Part shown: in pieces, positions 32,264 to 44,682 of the stretch
How the letters are laid out: each line of letters opens with the position of its first letter
Position numbering within the stretch: position 1 is the stretch's first letter
Assembly: GCA_027924585.1 (NCBI GenBank)
Contig: BSBM01000001.1
Coordinates: forward strand, 55,903,501 to 55,967,500
From: Larix kaempferi
Taxonomy: Eukaryota; Streptophyta; Pinopsida; Pinales; Pinaceae
Length of the DNA: 64,000 bases
Reading direction: 5' to 3'
Notes under the pieces: model-generated
Seen by the model: the letters and a program-made list of their open reading frames with translations, nothing else
Told to the model about the DNA's origin: nothing
The model's database searches: none
Position numbers and translations under genes: made by a program

Positions 32264-35200
32264 ATGGGTAGTAAGAGAAACCACCAAAGAAAAAGTGATC
32301 ATAAACATGATGATGATGCTCATAGGGAAACAAAAAGACTCATATATCATTCCAAAAAAGCAAGGGTTGCACAAACAGAAGAGACAATTATTGAAGATAC
32401 AAATACAGATTTACATGATAATGTTGATGAAATTGATATTGAAAATAGAGTACAAGAAGAACAAATTGAAGCTGAAGAGACCATTGTTGAAGATGTAAAT
32501 AGGGATTTACATGCTAATGTTGATGAAGTCAATATTGAATATCAAGTTCAAGAACAAGAAATTGGACTTGGTATGTATATATCATGTATTTTCCAAATTC
32601 ATTTTTTATAATGAATTGTATTTTTGGATATATGTTAAATTAAATTTAACTTAATGTATAGGTTCTTTCACCATTGATGATGAAATGTTAGAAGACATTG
32701 ATTGCATAAAATATGGAGAAAAAATAGCCACACATGTTGCACGATATCGTGGTATGCAAATTTATAATGATTTTCTCAAAATATATTCAATAGCAGGACA
32801 AGTGAGAATTTTGAGATGTTTATTAGTGTCCAAGAAGTTAAGAGGTGCTACGTCATTATTGGGTATTCACAAGGCTACAAAAGAGTCGAAATTGGAACAT
32901 AATGTGATAGAAAAAATAAGTGATGCAATAAAAAAAATTGAAAAATTCAGGAAGAAAGATACCAAAGTTGCATGTAGAGCAATTTAGACAGCAATTATTT
33001 CAGCTAGGACTAGACAAAATTGTTTGACAACACAACTAGAAAAAACAATAGGAACCTCAAGAAAGACATGATACAAACATAACAAATTTAGAATGGAAAT
33101 AGATGAAAATGATGAACTTGCTTGTTGGGAAATTATTTGTAGACAGCCTTACAAGGATGGAATGAGAGAAGGTGTGAAAGATATTGTACATAAATATTGG
33201 TTGGCACATGCTCGAGTTTCACCAAATTCAAGGGATGTGATACGACAAAGAGTATCATGAAATGAATACGAAATCCATGTAAAACAAATAATGGAAATGA
33301 CACAAGTAGAATTGTTCAATAAATTCAAGGAGGATCATCGTGGAATTAATATGTCAATCGCTACATTTGCGCAATAAAAACCATGGTATGTTAGACCTAT
33401 TACTATACGTGACACATGTTTTTGTCATTATCATGTGAAATTTGAATTATATTACGACACTTTTCTTGAATTTGGTAAAACAATTTGGACAAATTCACCA
33501 CCTCCTTCCACAATACGTGAATTCATATCTCAAATTCTATGTGAGAGAGATAACAATGAAATATTTTACAATAAGAAATGTGTCAATGGAAAACATTGTC
33601 ATTATTGTGGGAATCTAGTTTTATTCCACAATAAATATCCTATTGATAATGATCAGTCAAATGTAACCTTTGATTGGAGAAGATATGAATACATCAATTA
33701 TGCTACAAGTTCTAGTGATGCACATTCCAAGCGAATTGATTTGCGAAAAGATAAAATATGTGTGACAAATTTTATGAATCAATTTGAAAGTGAAATTTAT
33801 AAATACACCAAGCATTCACATATAGCACGATGGAAAGACCTTCAATTCCAATAGTCTCATGAAATTTTTCCACCCGGAACAATCTTTTCTATGGTTGATT
33901 TTGCAGAAAACTACATATTTGCTACACAAAAGGAGATACAAAGTGAATACTATTATTCTGACCAAGTTTCAATATTTGTCCATGTTCTATATAGACATTC
34001 TCAACACGATGTTGATGGCATTGAAAGCACATGTGACAATCGATATGTGATTAAAGAATATCATTTTTATATCAGTGATGATCGTACACACGATACACAT
34101 TTTGTTCAGCATTGTATTGAAAATATTTTCTATGAATCATTAAAAAGACATGAAGTTAAATTCAATGAACATTGGATATGGTCAGATGGATGTGTGGGAC
34201 AATTTAAATCTTCACAATCATTTTTTTGGTTATGTCGACTTCATAAAGCAATGAACATTAAACATCATTGAAATTTCTTTGAAACTAGACATGGAAAAGG
34301 TGAACATGATGGTGTAGGAGCATGTTTAAAAAGAGCACTTAGAAGATGGAAAATGAACCATTCTTTCGCGTGATCTCATTCAGCTGCAGAGATTGTCCAA
34401 TGGTGTCAATTACATCTAAGCCATGATTATAATCAACAATCAAAAGATGTTCATAGGTATGTACACAATGTTTTATATTTATATTAATTGTCAATTTAAA
34501 AAAATGTTATTTGCAAATTTCTATCATTTAAGTATATGTATGCTAACATTAAAAATTGTCCTTTGGAATTTGTCATATACTGTGTAGGTTCTTTTGGATT
34601 ATTGGAATCCAAGATATAGATATATCAATCCCATACGAGGCTGGCACCATACATGGGACTAGATATTTACACTCTATTCAAACAAAATCCTTCCAAAATG
34701 TGTTTGCATTTTACAGTAGAAAGCAATCATGCTTTTTTCATATTTCCATTGAAAATGTTGAATCTACAGAAGTTTGTGAAAATATAACGAACAACTACGT
34801 AAAACATTGGAAACACACAGAGATTAATCCAAAGGGAAAAATGCCACTAGCAAGCTTAGAAGAATTACAAACAAAAGAAATAGCAATATCATCTGATGGC
34901 GATAGAGTTTCGGATCTTGTTAGAGAAAGTAATAAAATAAACTATAAATAATGATTGTTCATTTCATAGAAATTATGTATATATATAGAACTTACAAATT
35001 ATTTGTTGATTGTTCATTGTTACATCCATCACCTTATGTGTATAGTCAATTTAATTGATTTAAAAACCCCGACATCAATTGTAATTTGCACAGGAGATGT
35101 TTTCATTGTGATTGCACCTTTAGACAACAAAGAAAAGGTGAAATATTTTATGATGCGATACACGGAAGGAAAGATGAAGTTATTGGAGGACTATGATGAC

Positions 35201-35461
35201 AAAGGATTTACATATGAGAGAGGATCCATCATTTTAAAAGGTTATTTTTTTCAACAAACCCATATGACTGAAAATTATGTCTACTTTCAAGATTATGAAC
35301 TTGATATTATATGTCGTCAATATAGATATTTAGTATGTGCATCTCAAATAAAATTAGTACAAGTTCCATCGAAAAAAAAAAAAAAAACTAGAAAATGGAA
35401 AATGTCCAAATATGATCATGAAAGAATAATTGAGGACGACATTCCATTGCGATGTTTTTAA
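32264..35461 (+). pseudogene. Four-exon DDE/D transposase-like gene of the DNA transposon
   Basis: Exons 32264-32570, 32662-34456, 34588-34928 and 35094-35461 join with consistent phases (GT..AG throughout) into 937 codons. The N-terminus is acidic and Glu/Asp-rich. A Cys/His cluster (CFCHYH; KHCHYCG) precedes the likely catalytic core: VDFAENY (Asp 33897-33899), IWSDGCVGQFKS (Asp 34185-34187) and HGKGEHDGVGACLKR (Asp 34308-34310 or Glu 34302-34304). This spacing fits a DDE/DDD transposase. Exon 2 has seven in-frame stops (32985, 33069, 33258, 33375, 33852, 34269, 34371) and no frameshift. The ATG at 32264 is the first in the frame. Superfamily not recognised with certainty. Confidence 0.72.
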
Positions 35462-36004
35462 CCATATCATAAATGAATTGATCATGTTTAAGAGAACTAT
35501 AGGAGACGCATGGAATCATTTTAGCCTCTATGTGGAAGATGATTGTGTAAGATTTAATGATGATGAATAGAGATTTATACTTGATTTGTGCATGTCAAAT
35601 GTTGTGTACAATATATTTTTATATTGACAACTATGACTATTATCTTGAGGTGTCATATTTTTATTTATGTTTTATAAGCTTGTGTTTATGATTGTGTATG
35701 CTTGAATATGGATGATGGAATGATGACTTGGTGTGTTATTTTGTAATGCGTAAGAAGATGGCATCGATGCTGAGATGTCATTAATAAAATGATTGTATTT
35801 TAGGATGTTGAAATTGATTCGATAATTATTTGGTAATGAGAACTTCAATAAAAGTTGGGAAAAGTTGAAAAATGTTATCTTTCAACTATGGAATGTTGAT
35901 TGCAAATGTAATTTTACAAGTAATGTATGGGAACTAGAATAAGAGTTTAAACATGATCTCGTAAAAACATTGTTAATTGTTAAGAATGATTGCTTAAAGA
36001 TTCT

Positions 36005-36208
36005 TGGACATGATTGAGTAATTATGTTATGTCATGTTGAAATATGGACATGTGGTGTATGACTTATTGATGTAGGATTAAATTGTTTAAGAAATGTTTG
36101 AATTCATGGACATGATTGAGTAATTATGTTATGTCAAGTGGTAATATGGACATGTGGTGTATGAGTTATTGATGTAAGATTAAAGTGTTTAAGAAATGTT
36201 TGAAAATG
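36005..36208 (+). repeat. 102-bp tandem duplication
   Basis: TGGACATGATTGAGTAATTA occurs at 36005 and 36107; both units continue through ATATGGACATGTGGTGTATGA. Confidence 0.88.
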
Positions 36209-36694
36209 ATGGAGAATTCTCTATAACAAGTTGATTGTCTATTATTACCTCTATTAGATTAAGCTAATTGAGTCCATTATATTGGAGGATCTATGGTATT
36301 TAAGTATGTGAAGGAAATCCTAAATTGGAATCCTTATCAATTTTGATATGTGGTTGTATAGTTAAAACCATTTGACCTTGACTGAATTTGAAGGATTTTA
36401 GGGTAATATGTGTGGTCTTTAATGTGTAATTTCATGAAAAGACTTGGATTGTGATGAATCCATTTCATGTTTCTCTAATGTATTATTAGTAGACAATTCT
36501 AGAATAGTAATTGTATGATGAATGAAATTATTATTTATATAAATGGGAAATTATTATTCTTGATCCATTAAATGGGTTGATCCATTAGTGGCTTTGTGGT
36601 GGGCTGAACAATTCATATGAATATGATCCATGAAATTTTTGGAACTTTTCTAACCTATGATTTTTAAATAAATGATGCATGCACAAGAATAATC

Positions 36695-36866
36695 TCACTT
36701 GTGTAGATAGAATTTAGTTCCATTTGATCTATATTATATGAAGATCTGATTTTGAATTCTTGACAATATCACTTGTGTAGATAGAATTTAGTCCCATTTG
36801 ATCTAGATTATATCAAGATCTGATTTTGAATTCTTGACAATATCACTTGTGTAGATAGAATTTAGT
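36695..36866 (+). repeat. 74-bp tandem repeat, 2.3 copies
   Basis: TCACTTGTGTAGATAGAATT begins at 36695, 36769 and 36843, exactly 74 bases apart. Confidence 0.9.
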
Positions 36867-36869
36867 TTG

Positions 36870-37117
36870 CATAACTGAAATCATGAAAAATGGAGATAAC
36901 GATCATTTGATTTTTAATCACAAACAAGGATTACAGGATTGTGAAGCTTATGCTAAATTAGAGAAATGGTTATTTACAACAAATCGATGAAAATTCATCA
37001 AATTGTTGTCTAAAATCATTGCTCTAATTTAGCATAAGATTCACAATCCTGAAATCCTTGCTTATAATTAAAAAACAAAAAATCATTAAATCCCTATTTA
37101 CCATGATTTCAATAGCA
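36870..37117. repeat. Fold-back (inverted repeat) element, about 250 bp
   Basis: The arms are about 120 bases each and meet near 36995. For example GGATTGTGAAGCTTATGCTA in the left arm pairs with the complement of TAGCATAAGATTCACAATCC in the right arm. The transcript would form a long hairpin. It could be a MITE or a small-RNA precursor-like inverted repeat. Confidence 0.8.
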
Positions 37118-37299
37118 TCTATAGTTCACCAACTACAAAAGTGTTGTACCTGAACATCGAACATATGAATCATTAGTTAAAAACTGAAAGTCTGAATCAT
37201 TTATATAAGATTCAAGTTATCATTTATATGAAATTCAAGTTTATTGTTGAAACCAAGATCATATATTAAAAGACAACCAAGAGGGTTGAAACCTTTACT

Positions 37300-37390
37300 A
37301 ATTTTTTTTTACATCTACACTTACAAATTTTTACATCTGCGCTCATAAATTTTTACATCTGCACTCAAAAATTGTCAATACTACAAATCT
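37300..37390 (+). repeat. Short tandem repeat of TTTTTACATCTGCACTC type
   Basis: Three or four variants about 24 bases apart, immediately left of the solo LTR. Confidence 0.7.
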
Positions 37391-37422
37391 GCACTCGGGG
37401 ATTAAATCTTGCAGGTCTTAAA

Positions 37423-38027
37423 TTTTAATTTTTGAGCATTATTTCAATATACTCTAGGATCTTTGCTGAGAGAATCACATGCACAGTATATCAATGCATA
37501 TCAATCATAGCAAGCATGTCAATCATCACAAGAAGCAAACATAAGAGACAATAGACACACAAATTTTCCATGGGGAAAACCCTAAGGTGAAAAACCCCAC
37601 AACTTCCTCAGAGATAGATAGAGCAATAGTACAACCAAAGTACAACCAAAGTACACAGAGATAGACTCCATCTAGCAGCTGATCCTCCTCCTCACATGTG
37701 CGCCACTTTTCGAGTGATGAAAGAGTGAGTTATAAAGTGATACAAATAGAGATCGGGAGATCTCTATTTATACTTGTCCTGACTGCCCAATAAAATTATG
37801 GGGCCGACTTGTCTAGCTTAGTACAACAACCCAATGTTAACTTAATCAGGTCTGACCCCACACATGGTGGTCTAATAACCCATCGCCAAGTTACGACACT
37901 TACGACACTTGTCAATACAAATGACGACACTTTCATATAGATGAATAATAACATCTCTATAGGAGTACAATATACATAGATGAAATACATGGGTGAAATA
38001 CATTCTGAAGTTACATATACATCAACA
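37423..38027 (-). mobile_element. Solo LTR of the copia-2 family (605 bp)
   Basis: On the minus strand it begins TGTTGATGTATATGTAACTT and ends CAAAAATTAAAA, aligning along its length with the copia-2 LTR (for example the segments with GGGTTTTTCACCT and GTCGTCATTTGTATTG). It is flanked by an exact five-base duplication, TTAAA, at 37418-37422 and 38028-38032. No internal sequence remains, so it probably arose by recombination between two LTRs. Confidence 0.9.
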
Positions 38028-38032
38028 TTAAA

Positions 38033-38754
38033 ACTTGTAAATCTAGATTGCACATATCAAAACTTAAGGGTAGCTTATACTGAAATTCAATAGAGAAAGA
38101 TTCAGGAGTGCAAACTCCAAAACACTATATTCTATGAACTAATTTAAAACAACAAATAGTTAATGTCTACTTTACATAAAATTTGCAATCTGAAAATTAT
38201 GAAAAGAAGGTACATAATCTAAATAGTGTTGTTCTACATCACACAGTGATCTAAAATATTCTGGTTTGCGAGGATAGGATCCAACAACAATCACATGGGC
38301 TTTATATTATTCATAAAATAAAGTACTTTAAACATTAAAACATGTGTACTAATATATTTTAAAACCATTTCAAGATTGAACATTAAACTAGATATAAAAT
38401 TGACTATCATTATGAAAGAAAATTGTAACTTGTACATACAAATTTCATAATACATACATTCATGAACATCATGCAAAATCATATTCTAAGCATTTACCAC
38501 ACAAAGTATGCTATGTAATTAGCCCCTCAAAAAAGTTAGATCATTCAAAGCAAATACATATTATGTAAGTTCAATGTATGTGTATATAATACCACAAAAA
38601 CGTTCCTGAACATGTGAGTTCAATGTACATATATAATCCAAAAGTAAAGTTCCTAGATGTCCAAAACAACTACAATATATGTATCAACATGCAGATATAT
38701 GCAATATGGCAGTATGGGAAAACACAAAAATACCAATAAAAAGCATTCTCTAAA
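38033..38754. other. Spacer 3' of the companion gene
   Basis: AT-rich; presumably 3' untranslated or intergenic sequence of the minus-strand companion gene. Nothing else seen. Confidence 0.5.
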
Positions 38755-40906
38755 TTAAAGTCCACCACTATCATCCGCTGGGGTCTTGCCTTTGCCTCGA
38801 AGAGACCCAACCTGCAGCATGTATAAAATCAAATTATGAATATCATAAATTATTTAAACAATTTTAAACTAAATTAAAAAAAAAAACTAAATTCAAAAAA
38901 TTAAAATATTAAACTTATAAATTTTTTTTAAAAAGAATAGTTCAATTATTAACAAAATTACCTCAGTGCCAATGTCCACATCCATCAAAGAACCTATATC
39001 CTCACCACCAATTTCCATATGTTCTTTTGTTCCCTAAAATTTAAAATTTGTTAATAAATAAAACATTGTGCAAGCAAAATAAACTAAAATTAAGCAATTC
39101 ACTTAAAACCAAAACAAAAAAATTGAAATCATGAGCTCACAAGAGATGGAAAATCATCAAAAAAGTTGGAATCTAAATGAACCTGCATGGCTAAGTCACA
39201 TTAACAATAAGATACATAGATAAATTAAAATTTAAAAAAAAAAGCATACAATATCTTTCAAACATAAATATAAATATGTAAATAATAAATATACCTCTCT
39301 AAAATGCTTTTCTACATTTTCACTAGTGGAGATTCGAAAATTATATTCATTCAAAATTCTAGAAAACTACAACCAATAAACATTTACGTAATGTATTTAT
39401 TACTATACATCAAAAAATACATAATGTCATAGATATAATGTAACAAAAAGTTCAATTCAAAATGAATAAAATAATTAAATAGATTGTATGTCAATAAACA
39501 ACAGACCTCTCCTATACTCGATGTGTCATGGGATAGGACATCCGAGGATGTATCGCTACAAACCTTAGCATAAGCCCTAATATATTCAATTCTCATTCCA
39601 TATACCTCATCATTGATTTTGTAAACAAAATTTTGACGAATAGTGGCTCGATCCCTCTCTCGAACCAATCCCACATCAAATCCTACAAATGCCGATGTTA
39701 AACCTTCGGCAATAGAATCCCTTGCAGTTGTCCCAAGTTGGGATGTGGGCTCCATCTCCGATTTTAAGGTCACAAGCCAGGGTGGGTGAGATATATGGGG
39801 TGGAGGTCGAAGAGTTGTGGGATCTCTCAGAACACCTTTTCAATCATATATTCGCCCCTTTCCAACTGCATAAAAGTCATAATGAACATTAGTATAGTCT
39901 GGCTTCATATTTAAAAAAAACTCTACATAAAAATATATGGCGAAATAATTAGGAACCTCATCATTCCATGGAAACCGACCATAGGCTATAAAGAACCAAT
40001 CATATATTAGATGTGCAAGTTCAGGGTGCTTGAAATATTTCACTTTCAACATTTTTCGCTTTAGGCCTTCTTTGAAGTTAAACATTGAATTGGCCTATTC
40101 TTTGGTCACTCTCTCCTTCACAACAACCCACTTGTCTGGACCCATAACTTGTGCCCTTCTCCTCCACATCAAGTCAACAAAACCGTTCGTAGTTGGTCTG
40201 AGATCCTCATATGGCTGAATGAAATTTTGCAATGATCGCAAAACAATCTCTAGACTTTGTTTGCTCTCTGGAGGGAGATCCAAACTAGAAATATCATGTT
40301 GCAACTTGTCACAGTGAGATCTCCAACTTTCAAGGGTTGTTTGTTGAACACCACTTTCCCATAGAAGCTCCTCAGGTAAATCAGATGGATAAGTTGTTAT
40401 GGGTGTACAACCCACATCGAGTTCAACATATGCCCTCCTTGCTCGACCTCTGTCCCTTTGTCTAGAATTATGAGCCTCTTCTGAACCTTGCTCTACACCC
40501 ACATCTAGTTGAGCATTTGTCCTCCTTGCTCGACCTTCGTCCCTCTATGTAGAATTACGAGCCTCTTCTGAAACTTTCTCTGCTTCAAAGACAAACACAA
40601 ATACACACATAGTTGTGTGTAAACATGTACAAAATTTTTAAACATGCACAAAATTACAACTGATTCATGTATTAACACATAAATGTTCATACCAACAGAA
40701 TGTCGAGATCGACGTTCTCCCATAGAAGATACGGGGCAATCATTTGTACCCCATTACCCTAGCCAATGATTAGATGAATGTGAACTATACAACAAGCGTG
40801 AATCCCGAGGTGAAGGCATCAAACTTTAATTATCAGTCGAGACACCAATCCCTGATGACTGTGATGACCACCTAAGCTTTTGCCTCAAAGACTCCTCTCT
40901 TTCCAT
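38755..40906 (-). pseudogene. Six-exon companion gene of the DNA transposon
   Basis: Minus-strand exons 40906-40693, 40579-39507, 39366-39295, 39182-39141, 39033-38962 and 38811-38755 have consistent GT..AG phases and add up to exactly 510 codons with a terminal TAA. I do not recognise the protein. Exon 1 is basic and Ser-rich (MGERRSRHSVG). Exon 2 contains a duplicated Arg-rich unit (GRARRTNAQLDVGVEQ / GRARRAYVELDVG) and a body with SLEIVLRSLQNFIQPYEDLR, KWVVVKERVTKE and IYDWFFIAYGRFPWNDEVPN. The last exons are short and acidic. Five in-frame stops (two in exon 1; about 40543, 40095 and 39840 in exon 2) and no frameshift. It may bind DNA or partner the transposase; this is inference from context only. 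Confidence 0.68.
40407..40577 (-). repeat. 84-bp in-frame tandem duplication in companion exon 2
   Basis: Two copies of a 28-codon unit (EEA.NS..RD.GRARR....LDVG) lie side by side, with moderate divergence. The length is a multiple of three, so the frame is kept. Confidence 0.8.
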
Positions 40907-41394
40907 TTGATATGATGTATACATTTACACAACTATCAACTCGTAACATATTCAAATTCTACATTTTTTTTATATTTTAACATTCCAAAAATTTAACCTA
41001 ATCTCCCAAAGAAAGATGTTATGTTATATAAGACAAAATAAAGATTGTAAGTGTTGTTATGATTTGTACTTATGAAACAACTTTACTAATGAAGTTTTGA
41101 GAAGGTGTTCTATGCACTATAAGCATCTATGACCTAAGTCCATAAGTCCAACATGTCATTTATCTATGACCTAATCGAAGGTAGAATATACTTGGTGCAT
41201 TTATGCTAACTACTAATGAAGATTGGAGAAGATGTTCTATGGAGAAGAAAAATCGCTAAAACGAATGGTCAATTGTAATTTTGACCATTCAACCATTTGA
41301 GGTACAACACTCATGTCAAGGGGAGTTCTGTACATTAATTTTATTTTCTATATTAGTCTAGTCGTGTTAATAAGGTTTATCTCTGTGGTGGGCC

Positions 41395-41640
41395 AACACT
41401 TATTAGCTATTTTATAGTTTGTGAATTGAAAGTGGCTAAGTCAGTGCAAAGAAGAAAGAGGTGCACCAATGAGGTCTTTCTTGCTTTTCACTTATTAGAT
41501 TTAATGGGGGTCTAACAGTTTGTTTGGTATTGCTAAACACTTATAGATATTTTATAGTTTGTGAATTGAAAGTGGCTAAGTCAGTACGAAGAAGAAAGAG
41601 GTGCTCCAGTGTGGTCTTTCTTCCTTTTTACTTGTTAGAT
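41395..41640 (+). repeat. 141-bp tandem duplication
   Basis: TTTTATAGTTTGTGAATTGA occurs once in each unit; units start about 41395 and 41536, and both contain GAAGAAAGAGGTGC. Confidence 0.85.
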
Positions 41641-42451
41641 AAGATTTCATGAAATCTACTCATGAAATTTGTTCATGAACGGAGATGTTAACCCCAAAAA
41701 TTAAATAGGGAAATAATTTGGCTAATGACATCCTATATACTTTAGGAACTTGATTTATAGGTAAACGAAGTTAGGGAAAACTCCGTCAAGACTGAAGCAG
41801 CGACACCACCTAGCATAATCAATCATAATAAAGCAAACTCCTATGTCCAAATCCCTACACCCACTTGATAGAAAGGGATCCGAAGAATAACAGAAAAGGT
41901 TCTACCTGATTTAGATAGGGGTGTTCCATCCTACTTATACTAGGATTATAGGAAATAAGGAGAGAAGCACAACTTTCCTTTTGTAAGGTTTGTTTCCAAA
42001 GCATAATAAGTAAAATCAAGGTTGTTTCAAAGGGGGCAGGGACGTCTCTTTCTCTTCTACAAACATTAAATGGATAGGTTAAACCTACCTTTCTGGGGTT
42101 GGAAGGCTAGCACAAAAATTAAGGCTCTACATACGCAGCTGGGAGGTAAAAGGTGCTAAGGTATGATGAAGCTAATCCCAGTTCTCTTGCCTCAGAAAAT
42201 TCAATCTGATCTGGCATTGCTCCTAGTGTTCTAGAATTCCTTTTTAAGCATGTAGCCATGGATGTGAAGAGAAAGTGTTAAAGGATTAATTAATAAAATC
42301 CCGCTATAGGTGAAAATCCTAGTAGTGAAAGACCTTATATAGGAGAAAAGCCTACTTCTGCTGAATAAAATTATGCTAATGTGGGCTATGGCTCTGCTAG
42401 ATCTACTTCTACTGCATGTATAGGATCAAAGTCATAATTTGTTGTAACTCT

Positions 42452-43806
42452 ATTCATGAACAGACAGAGTTCATGAACTCGCATCATGGACTAAGAGAGT
42501 CCCCTATTAAGTATGGGGCTTATATAAGCTAGTGTTGGATGGACTAAAGCAAGTAGTAACAGAGCTTACGGGAACAACGACGTAGTTTTACAACACTAAG
42601 GGGATACACACATATCATTTGTGCTTTTCTTTCATACTAACCATTTTTATTACAAGTATAAAAGATTAAATTATGAAGCTCAAAATTATAAGGATAGAAG
42701 GTAGCCATAATAATAATAATCTCTCGGACATAATCATATAATATTTGTCTTAAAACCTATGCATTTTTAATGAGATTTGTTTTATAAATGCAATGATATT
42801 TTTTTTGTAAATATCATATAGTAAGTAAATGGAATATCATAGTTGCATATAATAAAGTCATTATTTCTTAAATGAACCGAGGAATTTTGCAAGTTTTGAG
42901 ATCCTCGTTATGGAAAAGAATAACATGTTTAAGGACCACATGGTGCATATGTTATGGTTTAAATTTTTAATAAAATGAGAATAGAACTTGATGAATTGGT
43001 ACTTGCAAATAAAAGTAACCCTTATAATATATTTGTTCTAAAGAAAAAAAGCAAATATAATGCACTAAATTCATTGGTTTCTACTATAGAAGAGAGATAT
43101 ATGAAATCAACACCAATCACCAATTTAGTCAACACCTATCACACTAGTATAAGCACCAGCATAAGTCACATTTGATCCAATTGACACAACACCCGATTGT
43201 TTCAATTGTTTACCGAACAACATCACCCGTAGATACAACACCTTTATAGCAGTTGTTTCCGGTATAGTTAAAGTGTGTATTTATTAGTTAGCATCCACAA
43301 GCTAGATCTTAGTTAGAGACTAAATACCAACTCTTTCTTAGTCTTTATCCGCAAGAGATTAATAGGGCCACCCTCCACGAGAACAGTGGTTCCTGAACTC
43401 TGTTTGTTCATTAACAGAGTTCATGAACTCTACACTATATAATACAATCACCAGCACAAGATGTTACATACAAATGTCTAGGACATAATGCAAGTAAGGG
43501 AGGTTACATAAGCTAATACGAGGTTAACATGAGCATGGGGGCATCATACACTAGTAAATGAAATTATGCAGCATGGGAGGATACCTACAATAACTTTAAG
43601 TTAGTTAAAACACAAAAGTGACATACATTAGTCAAGGGCCAAGTGCAAGTAGGGGAGGAAAAATGCATAAACATGGAGCTAACGCAAGCATAAAGGAAAC
43701 TAGAGCCAATAGTATCCCAACAAGGGTGAGAGATGCAAGGAGGGTAATGTCAATGTTCATGAATAGACAGAGTTCATGAATAGAGCTCATGAACTCTGTT
43801 CATGAT
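42452..43806. repeat. Dispersed palindromic motif GAGTTCATGAACTC
   Basis: The perfect 14-base palindrome is at 42467-42480 and 43417-43430; a longer variant cluster with four half-sites is at 43755-43806. The half-site TTCATGAAC also occurs near 41675. Confidence 0.75.
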
Positions 43807-43914
43807 ATAATATATAAATATTTAAGTACAAACTAATTCCACATACATATTTAGCAAGCAGTAACTAGAAAAACCCATATACTTCCAGTGGCTATAAGTG
43901 TACCTTTTGAACGC

Positions 43915-44085
43915 CGATCTCCTGCAAAGAAGGGAAGCCGGACGTCAAAATCCTGCCAAAGAAGGGAAGCCGAACACTGAAAGCCTGCGAAAGAAGGGAA
44001 GTTGAATGTCGAAATCCTTCGAAATAAGGGAAGCCAAATACCGAAATCCTGCTGAATAATTGAATCCGAACGCCGAAAGCCTGCC
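43915..44085 (+). repeat. Short tandem array, about 32-bp units
   Basis: Five variants of CCTGCAAAGAAGGGAAGCCG follow each other, each with a GAACGCCGAAA-like tail. Confidence 0.85.
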
Positions 44086-44490
44086 CACAACAAAAAAGGG
44101 GTGATCAAAATACCAAAAAACACCAAAAATAACTAAAATTAGAAAATTACCTATCAACTTTAGCATGCCAAATTACCTGTCGAATTGAAGCTGTCAAACT
44201 CTATGCACAAATGCCTCAATGATGCCTCTGCGCTCCACATATAGAAGATGGAAGAACAAGGTGGCGAAACAAGGTGTCACTCTGGACAAAAGGCAATGCA
44301 GGGAAGATTCACAACAACAAAAGGACGTCGACGTCACAGCAGCACAAGCTGTTGGCAAGGCGACGTCAAGCAATAGGCAGTATCAGGGTTGGGGTCCCAA
44401 CAATGCAACAATAGATCCCTACAGAGCTATAGAGGATTCAAAAGAAAAATGAAAAAATATAACTGCAACCGACCTTATATGTTGAAAAAT

Positions 44491-44610
44491 AATTCAACCG
44501 AATAATTATTCAGCCGAATAATTGTTCGGCCGAATTATTGTTTGGCCGAATTATTGTTTGGCTGAATTATTGTTCGTCTGAACAGGTATTTAGCCGAATA
44601 ATTATTCGGC
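44491..44610. repeat. Subterminal TTCGGCCGAATAATT repeats
   Basis: Six or more variants of the palindrome ATTCGGCCGAAT, spaced about 19 bases, lie just inside the right end. Single copies lie at 31598-31612 near the left end and near 44714-44726. Such subterminal motifs are often transposase-binding sites. Confidence 0.8.
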
Positions 44611-44682
44611 AAAATCAACTAAAACAAAAATTGCTGAACAATTTTCCCAGTCGGCACTGCCTCACACGCAGTTCTAGGCCAC

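Larger units (their letters stand above)
35462..36868. other. AT-rich spacer after the transposase gene
   Basis: No coding signal. It contains two tandem duplications described separately (36005-36208 and 36695-36870). Confidence 0.6.
40907..44490. other. Long non-coding part of the DNA transposon
   Basis: No supported gene. It holds a 141-bp duplication (41395-41640), three clusters of the palindrome GAGTTCATGAACTC (42452, 43411, 43755) and a short tandem array (43915-44085). The rest is AT-rich. Confidence 0.55.

Noticed and set aside
37796-38053. 85-codon minus-strand open frame
   Set aside because: It falls inside the copia-2-family solo LTR and crosses its edge.
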